Assembly: GCA_036389395.1 (NCBI GenBank)
Contig: DASVPY010000085.1
Location: 134,021-198,020, forward strand
Source of the DNA: QHXQ01 sp036389395
GTDB lineage: Bacteria; Acidobacteriota; Blastocatellia; Pyrinomonadales; Pyrinomonadaceae
DNA: 64,000 nucleotides
Direction of reading: 5' to 3'
The notes under the pieces were generated by a model that had not been told where the DNA came from, searched no databases, and saw nothing but the letters and a program-made list of their open reading frames with translations. Positions 26,118 through 33,994 of this stretch are shown one piece after another. How positions within the stretch are numbered: position 1 is the first letter of the stretch; each line of letters opens with the position of its first letter. The position numbers and the translations under genes are program-made.

Positions 26118-27263
26118 TCTCTCTTCCTTGGCCGGCGCGCCGAGCGGCACGCTGCCGACCACTTCCAGCTCAAAGCCTTCGAGGGCCGCGACCTTCGGGG
26201 GGTGGTTGGTCAGCAGCAGGATGCGGCGCAGCCCCAGGTCGTGCAGGATTTGCGCGCCGACGCCGTAATCGCGGCTCGCGCCGTAGCCGGTCACGGCGCT
26301 CGCCTCCTCGAACGTCACCCCTTGCGCGCGCATGACGGCGTAGGTGCGCAACTGGTGAATGAGATCAAGCCCGTGCTCGCGCTGCTTGAGGTAGAGCACG
26401 ACGCCGCGGCCCGCCGCCGCGATCTTCTCCAGGGCCGTGTGCAGTTGAAAGCCCGTGTCGTCGAGCAGCGAGCCGAACACGTCGCCCGTCACGTTCTCCG
26501 TGTGGACGCGCACCAGGACGGGGTCGGCCCCGCCCACGTCGCCCATCGTGAGCGCCAAGTGTACCTCGCCGTTGACCACGTTTTCGTACGCCACCGCACG
26601 GAAGAGGCCGTAGACCGTGGGCACTTCCGTTTCGACCGCGCGCCGCACCAGCATCTCCTTGCTGATGCGGTAGCGGACGAGCGCGGCGACCGAGATGATC
26701 TTCAGGTCGTGCGCGCGCGCGAACGCTTCGAGCTGCGGCAGCCGGGCCATCGTGCCGTCCGGGTTCATGATCTCGCAGATGACGCCGGCCGGGTACAGCC
26801 CCGCGATGCGCGCCAGATCGACCGACGCCTCGGTCTGGCCGGGGCGGACGAGCACGCCGCCTTTGCGCGCGCGCAGGGGGAAGACGTGACCGGGGCGCGC
26901 CAAGTCCTGCGGGCGCGTCCGGGGATCGACGGCCGTCAGGATCGTGGTCGCGCGGTCGGCCGCCGAGATGCCGGTCGTGACGCCGCGCCGGGCCTCGACC
27001 GAGACGGTGAAGGCCGTGCCGAGGAAGGAGGTGTTATCGGCGACCTGCATGGTCAGGTGCAACTCGTCGCAGCGCTCCTCGGTCAAGGGCATGCAGATGA
27101 GGCCGCGCGCGTGCGTGGCCATGAAGTTGATGATCTCGGGCGTGACCTTCTCGGCCGCGCAGACGAGGTCGCCCTCGTTCTCACGATCCTCATCGTCCAC
27201 GATGATGACCATGCGCCCGGCGTGGATGTCGGCCGCCGCCTCCTCGATGGCTGCGAAAGGCAT
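26097..27263 (-). CDS. ribB: DHBP synthase with degenerate GTP cyclohydrolase II domain (RibBX-like)
   Basis: The first 200 of 388 residues form an intact 3,4-dihydroxy-2-butanone-4-phosphate synthase: DDEDRENEGDL at 23-33, PGHVFPLRA at 124-132, EIMNPDGTMAR at 164-174. The second half has the fold of GTP cyclohydrolase II (VTGDVFGSL, RDYGVGAQIL, LLTNHP), but the three zinc cysteines are gone (Asn257, Asp268 and Thr270 in ENVTGDVFGSLLDDTG) and the active-site GRGIG motif reads REHGLD. The second domain is therefore expected to lack cyclohydrolase activity, as in the RibBX variants described in proteobacteria. ATG 27263 is the start. The last residues (PVVSGQ) and the stop come from the GTGGTCA repeat. 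Confidence 0.9.
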   Translation of the reverse strand: MPFAAIEEAAADIHAGRMVIIVDDEDRENEGDLVCAAEKVTPEIINFMATHARGLICMPLTEERCDELHLTMQVADNTSFLGTAFTVSVEARRGVTTGISAADRATTILTAVDPRTRPQDLARPGHVFPLRARKGGVLVRPGQTEASVDLARIAGLYPAGVICEIMNPDGTMARLPQLEAFARAHDLKIISVAALVRYRISKEMLVRRAVETEVPTVYGLFRAVAYENVVNGEVHLALTMGDVGGADPVLVRVHTENVTGDVFGSLLDDTGFQLHTALEKIAAAGRGVVLYLKQREHGLDLIHQLRTYAVMRAQGVTFEEASAVTGYGASRDYGVGAQILHDLGLRRILLLTNHPPKVAALEGFELEVVGSVPLGAPAKEERPVVSGQ

Positions 27264-27372
27264 CTGGTTCGGACTCTCTACGGGTTCGGGGGAGATTGGT
27301 GTAACGCCCGTTATGTTACCCGAAGACGCGGGATTTTGCGACCGTGTATTTTCAGGGCCGGCGGGCGGGGCG

Positions 27373-27993
27373 TCACTGGTTGGGCCGGCGCTCAAAGACG
27401 GCGCGGGGGTTGGCGGGCGCGGGGCGGGCCAGGATGACGGCGCGGGGGTTGCTCTGGCGTGCGTTCTGATCGATCTCGTTGGGCGAGACGTAGAACGACA
27501 GATCGGTGTTGCCCTGCGGCGTGATGAGGTCTTCCGTGTCAATCTGCAAGTCGCCCCACGCCGGGTTGGTCAACATCAGCTTCAGGGGGAACTGTTCCGG
27601 CGGCACGTCGGGGCAGCGGCTCGTGAACGTGCCGTCGGGCTTGTTCGTGACGAGGTAGACGGGCGCGTTGCGGCTGTCGGGCTGCGTGCTGGAATAGTAC
27701 CTGATCCTGACTTTCGGCACGCCCTTCTCCGGGTCGTCGTCGTTATAAACCCGGCCGCCGATGAGACAGGGCGCGGGCGTGGGTTGGCTCGCGCTCCGGC
27801 TGTCGTTGGCGGGCGGCGTGGCGTGCGTCGGCGCGGGCGTGGGCGTGTCGTGCTCGCGGCCGACGTTTCCGTCCGGTGGCTCTTCGGGTCTGGGGCGGTT
27901 GGCGATGTAGGCCGCGCCCAGCACGCCGGCCAGGCCGATCAGCGCGACCGCGATGGCGACTATCCAGTTCGAGGAAGAATCCGGCGTAGACAT
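27373..27993 (-). CDS. Membrane-anchored protein with Pro/Thr linker and Ig-like domain
   Basis: The 206-residue product has a short polar N-terminus, one hydrophobic helix at about 10-30 (WIVAIAVALIGLAGVLGAAYIA), a Pro/Thr/Ser linker at about 33-75 and a compact C-terminal domain with a carboxypeptidase-regulatory/Ig-like look (CLIGGRVYNDDDPEKGVPKVRIRYY, then VTNKPDGTFTSRCP). The N-terminal anchor suggests display on the periplasmic side. It lies between riboflavin synthase and the RibBX gene, about 110 bases upstream of the latter, all on the same strand. I do not recognise a named family. Confidence 0.72.
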   Translation of the reverse strand: MSTPDSSSNWIVAIAVALIGLAGVLGAAYIANRPRPEEPPDGNVGREHDTPTPAPTHATPPANDSRSASQPTPAPCLIGGRVYNDDDPEKGVPKVRIRYYSSTQPDSRNAPVYLVTNKPDGTFTSRCPDVPPEQFPLKLMLTNPAWGDLQIDTEDLITPQGNTDLSFYVSPNEIDQNARQSNPRAVILARPAPANPRAVFERRPNQ

Positions 27994-28089
27994 GGCGCTC
28001 CTCCTTCACGGTCGCGGCCGGCGCGGACAGTTTGTGCGCCGCCGGACGGCTTGGGCGCGGGCGTGCGTTGCGAGGTTTGAAACGGCCGT

Positions 28090-28740
28090 TCAGCGCGGAG
28101 AGTTATAGCCCAAGTCGGACAGCTTTTCCAGAGTCAGCCCGCGCGCCGCGCCGCCGACCGTCAGGATGCGCTCGACGTACTTGGCGATGATGTCGGCTTC
28201 GAGGTTGACGGCGTCGCCGGGGCGCAGGTGCGCGAGGTTGGTCACGTGCCACGTCTTCGGGATGACGGCGATCTCGAAATAGTCATCGTCGAGCGCGGCG
28301 ACGGTCAGGCTGATGCCCTCGACGGCGACCGAGCCTTTGAAGACGAGGTAGCGGGCCAACTCCGGCGGGTAAGCGATGCGCACCGTCCAGGAGCCGCCGT
28401 GCTCCTCCGCCGAGAGGAAGCGCCCGCGCGCGTCCACGTGCCCCTGGACGATGTGCCCGCCGAGGCGCGTCTCAGGCGTGACGGCGCGCTCCAGGTTGAC
28501 GCGGGAGCCGGCGCGCAGGCTGCCGAGCGTCGAGCGTTCGAGCGTCTCGCGCGAGCCGTCGGCGGCGAACGAGTCGGCGCGCACGTCGAGCGCCGTCAGG
28601 CACACGCCGTTGACCGCGATGCTGTCGCCCGCGCGCGTCCCCTCGGTCACGACCTGCGCTTCGACCCGCAGCCGCACGCCCTCGCCCCGCCGCTCGACGC
28701 CGCGCACGCGCCCTAACTCTTCGATGATGCCGGTGAACAT
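28090..28740 (-). CDS. ribE: Riboflavin synthase, alpha subunit
   Basis: The 216-residue product shows the tandem lumazine-binding repeats of riboflavin synthase: MFTGIIEELGRV at the start, GDSIAVNGVCLT near 46, an FxADGSRETLERSTL segment, then in repeat two GGHIVQGHVD, KGSVAVEGISLTVA and a late PGDAVNLEADIIAKYVERIL. It dismutates two 6,7-dimethyl-8-ribityllumazine molecules to riboflavin. ATG 28740 begins the invariant MFTGI; an in-frame ATG at 28761 lies partly in the repeat. With the RibBX gene downstream this is a small riboflavin cluster. I looked for an FMN riboswitch upstream and found none. Confidence 0.95.
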   Translation of the reverse strand: MFTGIIEELGRVRGVERRGEGVRLRVEAQVVTEGTRAGDSIAVNGVCLTALDVRADSFAADGSRETLERSTLGSLRAGSRVNLERAVTPETRLGGHIVQGHVDARGRFLSAEEHGGSWTVRIAYPPELARYLVFKGSVAVEGISLTVAALDDDYFEIAVIPKTWHVTNLAHLRPGDAVNLEADIIAKYVERILTVGGAARGLTLEKLSDLGYNSPR

Positions 28741-28752
28741 GAGACCGAGTTT

Positions 28753-28835
28753 AAGGTTCAAAGTTCAAGGTTCAAAGTTCAAGGTTGAAAGCTTTACCTT
28801 TGAACGTCGAACCTTGAACTTTGAACCTTGAACTT
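28753..28835. repeat. Inverted heptamer repeat (unit GTTCAAG)
   Basis: Left arm 28753-28787 (GTTCAAA/GTTCAAG units) and right arm 28799-28835 are complementary, with a further GTTGAAAG...CTTTGAAC pairing at the tip. It lies between the HAF-repeat gene and riboflavin synthase. Same family as 40-149. Confidence 0.85.
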
Positions 28836-28846
28836 GTCCGCCCGCA

Positions 28847-30274
28847 TCAGGGCGCGGCGGGCGGGCGGATGGTGAGCGTCGCGCGGGTGCTCGTGACGCC
28901 GTGGAGCGTGACGGCGAGTTGCAGGTCGCCGCCCGCCGCCAGTTCGTCGGGCAGGCGCACGACGATCTGCGTCAGCCCGTCGAGGCGCGGCACGGGCCCG
29001 ACGAACTCGACGGGCAGCGCGAACGCCCTGTGCTGCGCGTCCAGGGCCTGCACGGAGACGGCCTGCGCGCCCTCGCCGGCCGCGAGCACGAGGTTCGCGG
29101 CGAACAGGGCCAGGCGCGTGCGTTGGTCGGCGCTGAAGTTGCGCGCGGTCGTGAAGGGGAACGGGCCGCGCATCAGCGTGACGGAGTCGAGCGCGACGGC
29201 CTGCGTCGTGCCCGGCTCGACGAGCAGCGCGGGCTGACCGGCGGGCGCGAGCAGGAAGGCGCGCGGCTGGCCGTTGAGCAAGCCCGTGCCGACGATCTGG
29301 CCGGCGTCGTTGATGTCCGCGGCCGAGGTCAGCACCCAGCCGGAGCCGGGCGCGATGAGCGCGTTCAGATCGGTCGGCGTGTCGCCCTCGAAGATGACCG
29401 CGCGCTCGTTTTGGCGCGTGAACCAACTGAAGCTCGACTGCCCGACCACCTGCCCCGCGTTGTTGACGCCGAAGGCGGTGCTGTAGGTGTACTGGCTGCC
29501 GAGCGTGCCGAGCGTCCGCACAGACCCGTCGCGGTAGGTGAGCGCGCGGCCCGAACCGTCGTCGTTGCCGCTCAAGCCCCCGACGAGCAGCCCCGCGTCG
29601 TTGACGGCGCGGGCGAAGCCGCTGATCGAGAGCAGCGTCGTGTTGCCGTTGCGGTAGATGAAGAGGCCCGTGGGCTGCCCGGAGAAGCCGACCACGTCGC
29701 CGGCCGCGTTGACGGCGGCGGCGAGGCCGCTGGCCGCGCCCATGCGGGCCGTGATGTCGTCGAACGCACCGGCGCGGTAGCTGAAGGCGTGCTGCTGGCC
29801 GCTGGTGTTGGGCGCTGGCCCCGCCGTGTCGGCGTAGCCGACGACCAGCCCCGCGTCGTTGATGCCGAGGGCGCGGCTGTCGCGCCCGCCGAGCGTGCCG
29901 AGCAACTCGAACGCACCGCCGTCGTAGACGAACGCGCGCGTCTTGCCGTTGACGCAGTTCCCGTCCACGATGTCGCAGGTGAAAGCGTCGCCCGCGATCC
30001 GGCCCGAGTTATTGATCGCGGTGGCGACGGCAATGACCGCGCCGGGCGGCGAGATGTTTTTGACCGTCCCGCCGGAGTAAAGCACGGCGGCGTTGCCCTG
30101 CGTGCCGACCACTTGACCGGACTCGTTGATCGCGCTCGGCGTGAACGCGCCGAGATCGTAGACGGCGTAGCGCGGCGTCTGCGCGCGCGCGTGGGCGCAG
30201 GCGAGCAGGAGACAGGCGAGCGCGGCGAGGCGCAGGCCGGCGACGCGGCGTAGAGTTGATCGACGGAGCGCCAT
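28847..30274 (-). CDS. HAF-repeat extracellular protein
   Basis: The 475-residue secreted protein has a signal peptide (LAALACLLLACAHARAQ) followed by about seven repeats of the HAF type (INESGQVVGTQG, INNSGRIAGDAF, INDAGLVVGYAD, VNNAGQVVGQSS, INDAGQIVGTGL), each with a short strand such as GGTVKNI or DLGAF. The C-terminal 120 residues form a separate Ig-like beta domain. HAF proteins are predicted beta-propeller-like surface or secreted proteins of unknown function, common in Acidobacteriota. A TATATT on the minus strand at 30358-30353 could be its -10 box, but no good -35 accompanies it. Confidence 0.86.
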   Translation of the reverse strand: MALRRSTLRRVAGLRLAALACLLLACAHARAQTPRYAVYDLGAFTPSAINESGQVVGTQGNAAVLYSGGTVKNISPPGAVIAVATAINNSGRIAGDAFTCDIVDGNCVNGKTRAFVYDGGAFELLGTLGGRDSRALGINDAGLVVGYADTAGPAPNTSGQQHAFSYRAGAFDDITARMGAASGLAAAVNAAGDVVGFSGQPTGLFIYRNGNTTLLSISGFARAVNDAGLLVGGLSGNDDGSGRALTYRDGSVRTLGTLGSQYTYSTAFGVNNAGQVVGQSSFSWFTRQNERAVIFEGDTPTDLNALIAPGSGWVLTSAADINDAGQIVGTGLLNGQPRAFLLAPAGQPALLVEPGTTQAVALDSVTLMRGPFPFTTARNFSADQRTRLALFAANLVLAAGEGAQAVSVQALDAQHRAFALPVEFVGPVPRLDGLTQIVVRLPDELAAGGDLQLAVTLHGVTSTRATLTIRPPAAP

Positions 30275-30403
30275 CAGTCACCTCCTAAACAGAACCGGGC
30301 GAGGGCCGCGCGCGACACGAGACCGGGCGGCTGCGGTCGAGAGGGGTGGCATAATATAGCACCGACCGCGGGCAAAGACATATTGCCCCAAGTTCCGTTT
30401 TAT

Positions 30404-30499
30404 CTCCGTGCCCCCTCTGTGCCCTCTGTGGCTCGGTGGTGAATGCCCCTTAACCCAGATTCACCACAGAGGCACAGAGGGCACAGAGGGGGCACGGAG
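30404..30499. repeat. Inverted CACAGAGG-type repeat with GGTGGTGAAT core
   Basis: Left arm 30404-30444 and right arm 30459-30499 are complementary over about 40 bases with a 14-nt loop. The left arm differs from that of 7979-8077 at only a few positions, and both have CTCCGTG ends and a GGTGGTGAAT core, so they are copies of one defined element. It lies between cmk and the HAF gene. Confidence 0.88.
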
Positions 30500-30559
30500 G
30501 TTTGTCAAAGTGTGCCGCGGTCGCGCGGTCGCGGCCGGCCGAGCATGCGCGCAACGCCT

Positions 30560-31237
30560 TCAGCCCGCGCGCTCGCGCACGACCGCGAGCATACGGGCGA
30601 AGACTTCGTCCGCGGACAGATCGGTGGTGTCTATGACGACGGCGTCGGGGGCGATGGCGAGGGGCGAGTCGGCGCGGGTCGAGTCGCGCTCGTCGCGCGT
30701 GTTGATGTCGGCGAGCGTCTCGGCGAATTGCAGCCCCGGCTCTTTGCGCTTGTCCTCTTCGTAGCGCCGCCGCGCGCGCGCCTCGGGCACGGCCGTCAGG
30801 AAGAACTTCACGTCCGCGGCGGGGAAGACGACCGTGCCGATGTCGCGCCCGTCGAGCACGACGCCGCCGCGCGCGCCCAGCTCGCGCTGCCGCCGCACGA
30901 GGTCGCGCCGGACGGCCGGGATGGTCGAGATGACGGAGGACAGGCGCGTCACCTGCTCCGTGCGGATCGCCTCGGTCACGTCGCGCCCGTCTAAGAGCAC
31001 GCGCAGAGCGTCGGGCGGGCCCGACAACTCGATGCGCGCGCGCTCGGCGACTGCGGCGACCGCCGCCTCGTCCGCCGCGCTCACGCCCGCGCCCACGCAC
31101 GCCAGCGCCACCCCCCGGTACATCGCGCCCGTGTCCACGTAGAGCAGCCCCAACTCGCGCGCCAGCATCTTGCCCAGCGTGGACTTGCCCGCGCCCGACG
31201 GGCCGTCAATGGCGATGATCAAGGGACGAGGGAGCAT
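30560..31237 (-). CDS. cmk: Cytidylate kinase
   Basis: The 225-residue protein phosphorylates CMP and dCMP to the diphosphates. It has the P-loop GPSGAGKS at 12-19, YVDTGAMYRGVAL, the NMP-binding LDGRDVTEAIR segment, VVLDGRDIGTVVFPAADVKFFLTA and the lid sequence R-ARRRYEEDKR. The length matches the family. ATG 31237 starts directly with a basic-hydrophobic leader into the P-loop strand. It is followed downstream by the 30404-30499 repeat and preceded by another repeat that overlaps the ltaE 3' end. Confidence 0.95.
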   Translation of the reverse strand: MLPRPLIIAIDGPSGAGKSTLGKMLARELGLLYVDTGAMYRGVALACVGAGVSAADEAAVAAVAERARIELSGPPDALRVLLDGRDVTEAIRTEQVTRLSSVISTIPAVRRDLVRRQRELGARGGVVLDGRDIGTVVFPAADVKFFLTAVPEARARRRYEEDKRKEPGLQFAETLADINTRDERDSTRADSPLAIAPDAVVIDTTDLSADEVFARMLAVVRERAG

Positions 31238-31243
31238 AAGGTT

Positions 31244-31350
31244 TAGAAGTTAGAAGTCAGGAGCCAGGAGTCAGAAGAAGGAAGAAGAGAGGCCGGCTAT
31301 TCATTCCGGCTTCTGGCTTCCGGCTCCTGACTCCTGACTCTTGGCTTCTG
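31244..31350. repeat. Inverted heptamer repeat overlapping ltaE (unit CAGAAGC / GAGTCAG)
   Basis: Left arm 31244-31296 (TAGAAGT, GAGTCAG, CAGAAGA units) lies between cmk and ltaE. The complementary right arm 31304-31350 (CTTCTGG, CTCCTGA units) is inside the ltaE frame and encodes its last 16 or so residues. Confidence 0.83.
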
Positions 31351-32388
31351 TGCGCCAAGCACCTCGCGCAGCGCCGCGAGCGCCGTCTCGATGTCGGCGC
31401 GGGTCACGTCGTAGTGCGTGACCATGCGGATGGCTGTGCCGAAGCCGGAGGCCTGGACGCCGCGCGTGGCAAGGTGAGCGCAAATGTCGGTCGCCGTCTG
31501 GCCCGTGCCGGCTACGTCGAAGATGACGATGTTGGTGACGACGCGTTCGGGATCAATCTTGACGCCGGGCAGTTCGGCGACGCCTTCGGCCAAGCGGCGT
31601 GCGTTGGCGTGGTCTTCGGGCAGTTGTTTGGGCGTCTCTTCGAGCGCGACGAGACCGGCGGCGGCGAGCACGCCCGCCTGGCGCATCCCGCCGCCCAGGA
31701 GTTTGCGCCAGCGCCGCGCCTCTTCGATGAAGTCGCGCGCGCCCAGGAGGAGCGAGCCGACCGGCGCGCCCAAGGCTTTCGACAGACAGAACATGACGGA
31801 GTCGGCGGGCGCGGCGAGCGCCGCCACGGTCTCGCCTTGCGCCGCCGCGGCGTTGAAGATGCGCGCGCCGTCGAGGTGGACGGGCAGACCTAAGTCGTGC
31901 GCGCGCGCGCAAATCTCTTCGGTGCGCGCGCGCGTGTAGACCGTGCCGCCCGCGAGGTTGTGCGAGTTCTCGATGGCGACGAGCGCGGTGGGCGCGACGT
32001 AGTAGGCGCTCGCGGCTTTGACGTGGAGCGCCGACTCGATCTCGGCCCAAGTGAGGATGCCGCTGCCGTCGGCGCTGCGGACGGGGCGGGCGAGCGTGCC
32101 GGAGACGGCCGCCATCGCGGCCATCTCGAAGTTGAAGATGTGCCCGCGCTCTTCGATGACGACCTCCGTGCCGGGGCGCGTGTGCAGCTTGACGGCGATC
32201 TGGTTGCCCATCGAGCCGGTGGGCACGAAGAGCGCCGCCTCCTTGTCGAAGACCTCGGCCGCGCGCCCCTGCAAGCGGTTCACGGTCGGATCTTCGCCGT
32301 ACACGTCGTCGCCGACCTCGGCCGCGGCCATCGCGCGCCGCATCGCGGGCGTCGGCTTCGTCACGGTGTCGCTACGCAGATCGATCAT
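31297..32388 (-). CDS. ltaE: Low-specificity L-threonine aldolase
   Basis: The 363-residue PLP enzyme splits L-threonine or allo-threonine into glycine and acetaldehyde. Markers: MIDLRSDTVTKPT at the start, VGDDVYGEDPTVNRLQ, PTGSMGNQIA, HLDGARIFNA (Asp173 to the cofactor) and the Schiff-base lysine in SVMFCLSKALGAPVGS (Lys204). The catalytic body ends around residue 345. The remaining tail (QKPRVRSQEPEARSRNE) is read from the heptamer repeat at 31304-31350 and is Arg/Glu/Ser-rich, unlike the family's usual end. This tail is probably not functional. Confidence 0.93.
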   Translation of the reverse strand: MIDLRSDTVTKPTPAMRRAMAAAEVGDDVYGEDPTVNRLQGRAAEVFDKEAALFVPTGSMGNQIAVKLHTRPGTEVVIEERGHIFNFEMAAMAAVSGTLARPVRSADGSGILTWAEIESALHVKAASAYYVAPTALVAIENSHNLAGGTVYTRARTEEICARAHDLGLPVHLDGARIFNAAAAQGETVAALAAPADSVMFCLSKALGAPVGSLLLGARDFIEEARRWRKLLGGGMRQAGVLAAAGLVALEETPKQLPEDHANARRLAEGVAELPGVKIDPERVVTNIVIFDVAGTGQTATDICAHLATRGVQASGFGTAIRMVTHYDVTRADIETALAALREVLGAQKPRVRSQEPEARSRNE

Positions 32389-32393
32389 AAAAA

Positions 32394-32511
32394 CCGTCCG
32401 TTGTCCGTGGTCAGTTGTCCGTTGTTCTTGTCGCGCCGGTTATTCGTTTCATCTTCGGCCCTCGACTCGCGCCCGAAGAACAACGGACAACTGACCACGG
32501 ACAACGGACAG
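32394..32511. repeat. Inverted heptamer repeat (unit TTGTCCG)
   Basis: Left arm 32394-32429 and right arm 32476-32511 pair at 35 of 36 positions, including an aperiodic GGTCAGT unit present at the same place in both arms. The loop is 46 nt. It lies between hemW and ltaE on the minus strand. Same family as 37900-38016. Confidence 0.9.
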
Positions 32512-32515
32512 CCTT

Positions 32516-33649
32516 TCAGACGAAGGCCGCGAAGACTTCGTTCGAGAGCAGCGCGCCGGTGCGTGTGAGCCGCAGCCGGTCGTCGGCCAGTTCGATCAAG
32601 CCGGCTTCGCGGAAGCGCGCGAGGTCGGCGGCGTGGGTGGCGCGCACGTCCGTGCCGAAGCGGGCGCGGTGCGCGGCGAGGTTGACGCCGCGCGCGAGGC
32701 GCAGGCCTAAGAATAATGCTTCGGCGCTCGCGTCGCGTTCGTCCAGTGCGACGGTCTCGACGACGGCCGTGCGTTGCGTCTCGATCAGTTCGACGTAGCG
32801 GGCGGCGTCGCGCTCGTTGGCCCAGCGGGTGCGCGCGCCGTCGAAGGAGTGGGCGGAGTTGCCGAAGCCGTAGTAGGGCGCGCCCGTCCAGTATTTCAGG
32901 TTGTGGCGCGACTCGCGGCCGGGCCGGCAGAAGTTGGAGATTTCGTAGTGCTCGTAGCCGGCCGCGGCCGTGCGTTCGAGCATGAGCCGGTACATCTCGG
33001 CGGCGGCGTCCGGGTCGGGCGCGGGCCACTGCCCGCGCGCGATCTGCGCGGCGAGCGGCGTGCCCTCGTGGACTTCGAGCAGGTAGAGCGAGAGGTGCGC
33101 GGGGCCGAGCGCGAGCGCCGCATCGAGGTTGTGCGCCCACTGCGCGAGCGTCTGACCGGGGAGACCGGCGATGAGATCGAAGCTGACGTTACGGAAGCCG
33201 GCGGCGCGCAGTCGGGCGAAGGTGCGGCGCGCGTCGGCGGCCGTGTGCGTGCGGCCGAGGCGGCGCAGTTGTTCGTCGTCGAAGGTTTGCAGCCCGAAGC
33301 TGGCGCGGTTGACGCCCGCCGCCGCGTAGCCGCGCAGACTGTCGGGCGTGACCGTGCCGGGGTTCAGCTCCAACGTGACCTCTGCGTCCGTGTGGACGCG
33401 GAAGCGTTGGCGGACGGCCGCGAGGATCGTGTCGATCTGCGTGGGCGTGAGCAGCGAGGGCGTGCCGCCGCCGAAGTAGATCGTGTCCACGACCGGGCGG
33501 GCGGCGCGCTCGAACGCTTCGATCTCGGCGACGAGGGCCGAGACGTAGCGCACGGCGGCCGCCTCCTGGTACGTGCCGGTGGCGAAGTCGCAGTAGGAAC
33601 AACGCGCGCGGCAGAAAGGGACGTGGATGTAGACGCCTGCTTGCTCCAT
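32516..33649 (-). CDS. hemW: Radical SAM heme chaperone HemW
   Basis: The 377-residue protein belongs to the HemW/HemN-like radical SAM family. The N-terminus VYIHVPFCRARCSYCDF holds the cluster cysteines Cys13, Cys17 and Cys20; then VDTIYFGGGTPSLL, ELNPGT, NRASFGLQTFDDEQLRRLGR and SFDLIAGLPGQT. The HemN_C domain follows (YEISNFCRPGRESRHNLKYW). HemW lacks coproporphyrinogen oxidase activity and hands heme to respiratory enzymes. Older annotation may call it oxygen-independent coproporphyrinogen III oxidase. A TATAAT stands only twelve bases upstream of ATG 33649, so the message may be nearly leaderless. Confidence 0.93.
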   Translation of the reverse strand: MEQAGVYIHVPFCRARCSYCDFATGTYQEAAAVRYVSALVAEIEAFERAARPVVDTIYFGGGTPSLLTPTQIDTILAAVRQRFRVHTDAEVTLELNPGTVTPDSLRGYAAAGVNRASFGLQTFDDEQLRRLGRTHTAADARRTFARLRAAGFRNVSFDLIAGLPGQTLAQWAHNLDAALALGPAHLSLYLLEVHEGTPLAAQIARGQWPAPDPDAAAEMYRLMLERTAAAGYEHYEISNFCRPGRESRHNLKYWTGAPYYGFGNSAHSFDGARTRWANERDAARYVELIETQRTAVVETVALDERDASAEALFLGLRLARGVNLAAHRARFGTDVRATHAADLARFREAGLIELADDRLRLTRTGALLSNEVFAAFV

Positions 33650-33660
33650 CGGAAGGCGCG

Positions 33661-33666
33661 ATTATA
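33661..33666 (-). promoter_or_regulatory. Candidate -10 box of hemW
   Basis: A perfect TATAAT on the minus strand lies at 33666-33661, which would place the transcription start only five to eight bases before the hemW ATG. No TTGACA-like box stands 16-18 bases further upstream, so the call rests on the hexamer and its position. Confidence 0.4.
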
Positions 33667-33945
33667 ACACGCGGCGGCGCGTGTACGGATTCCGGGTCGG
33701 CGTGTACGGCTTTGCGCGGGGGCGGTGCATCTTTCGCGGCCGGCCGGGTTGCGTGTGGGCGGCGCGCGGCGTGAGCGCGGCGGAAAACCGCGGTGTTTCG
33801 TGCGCCCGCGCGGCGCGGCACGGCAGTTGAAACGCAGTCGCGGCAGCGGGCGAAAAGTTTAAGGCGTGCGGCAGGCGGGGGCATCGGCCGCGCGCGGGTT
33901 AATCGAGTAGCTATCTGGAATTTTCTGTCCTCGCCCTTTTATCAA

Positions 33946-33983
33946 AAGCGCATGGCCGCAGCTTGCCATGCGCTTATTTTTTT
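33946..33983. terminator. Bidirectional intrinsic terminator downstream of the M19 dipeptidase gene
   Basis: An 11-bp perfect stem (33946-33956 with 33965-33975, loop 8 nt) is followed on the plus strand by A then seven T, and on the minus strand by TTTTG. It lies 12 bases past the dipeptidase stop and would terminate that gene. The better T-run faces plus, where no gene precedes it. The rest of the 33650-33994 gap shows no other clear feature. Confidence 0.8.
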
Positions 33984-33994
33984 GCGCGGCCGCT

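Noticed and set aside
27264..27372. FMN riboswitch upstream of the RibBX-like gene or riboflavin synthase
   Set aside because: I could not find the conserved RFN-element blocks on the minus strand in 27264-27372 or 28741-28846; the latter is occupied by a repeat hairpin.
27264..27542. Extended N-terminus of the RibBX-like protein
   Set aside because: The extra residues overlap the upstream gene and are low-complexity; the family begins at the Met at 27263.
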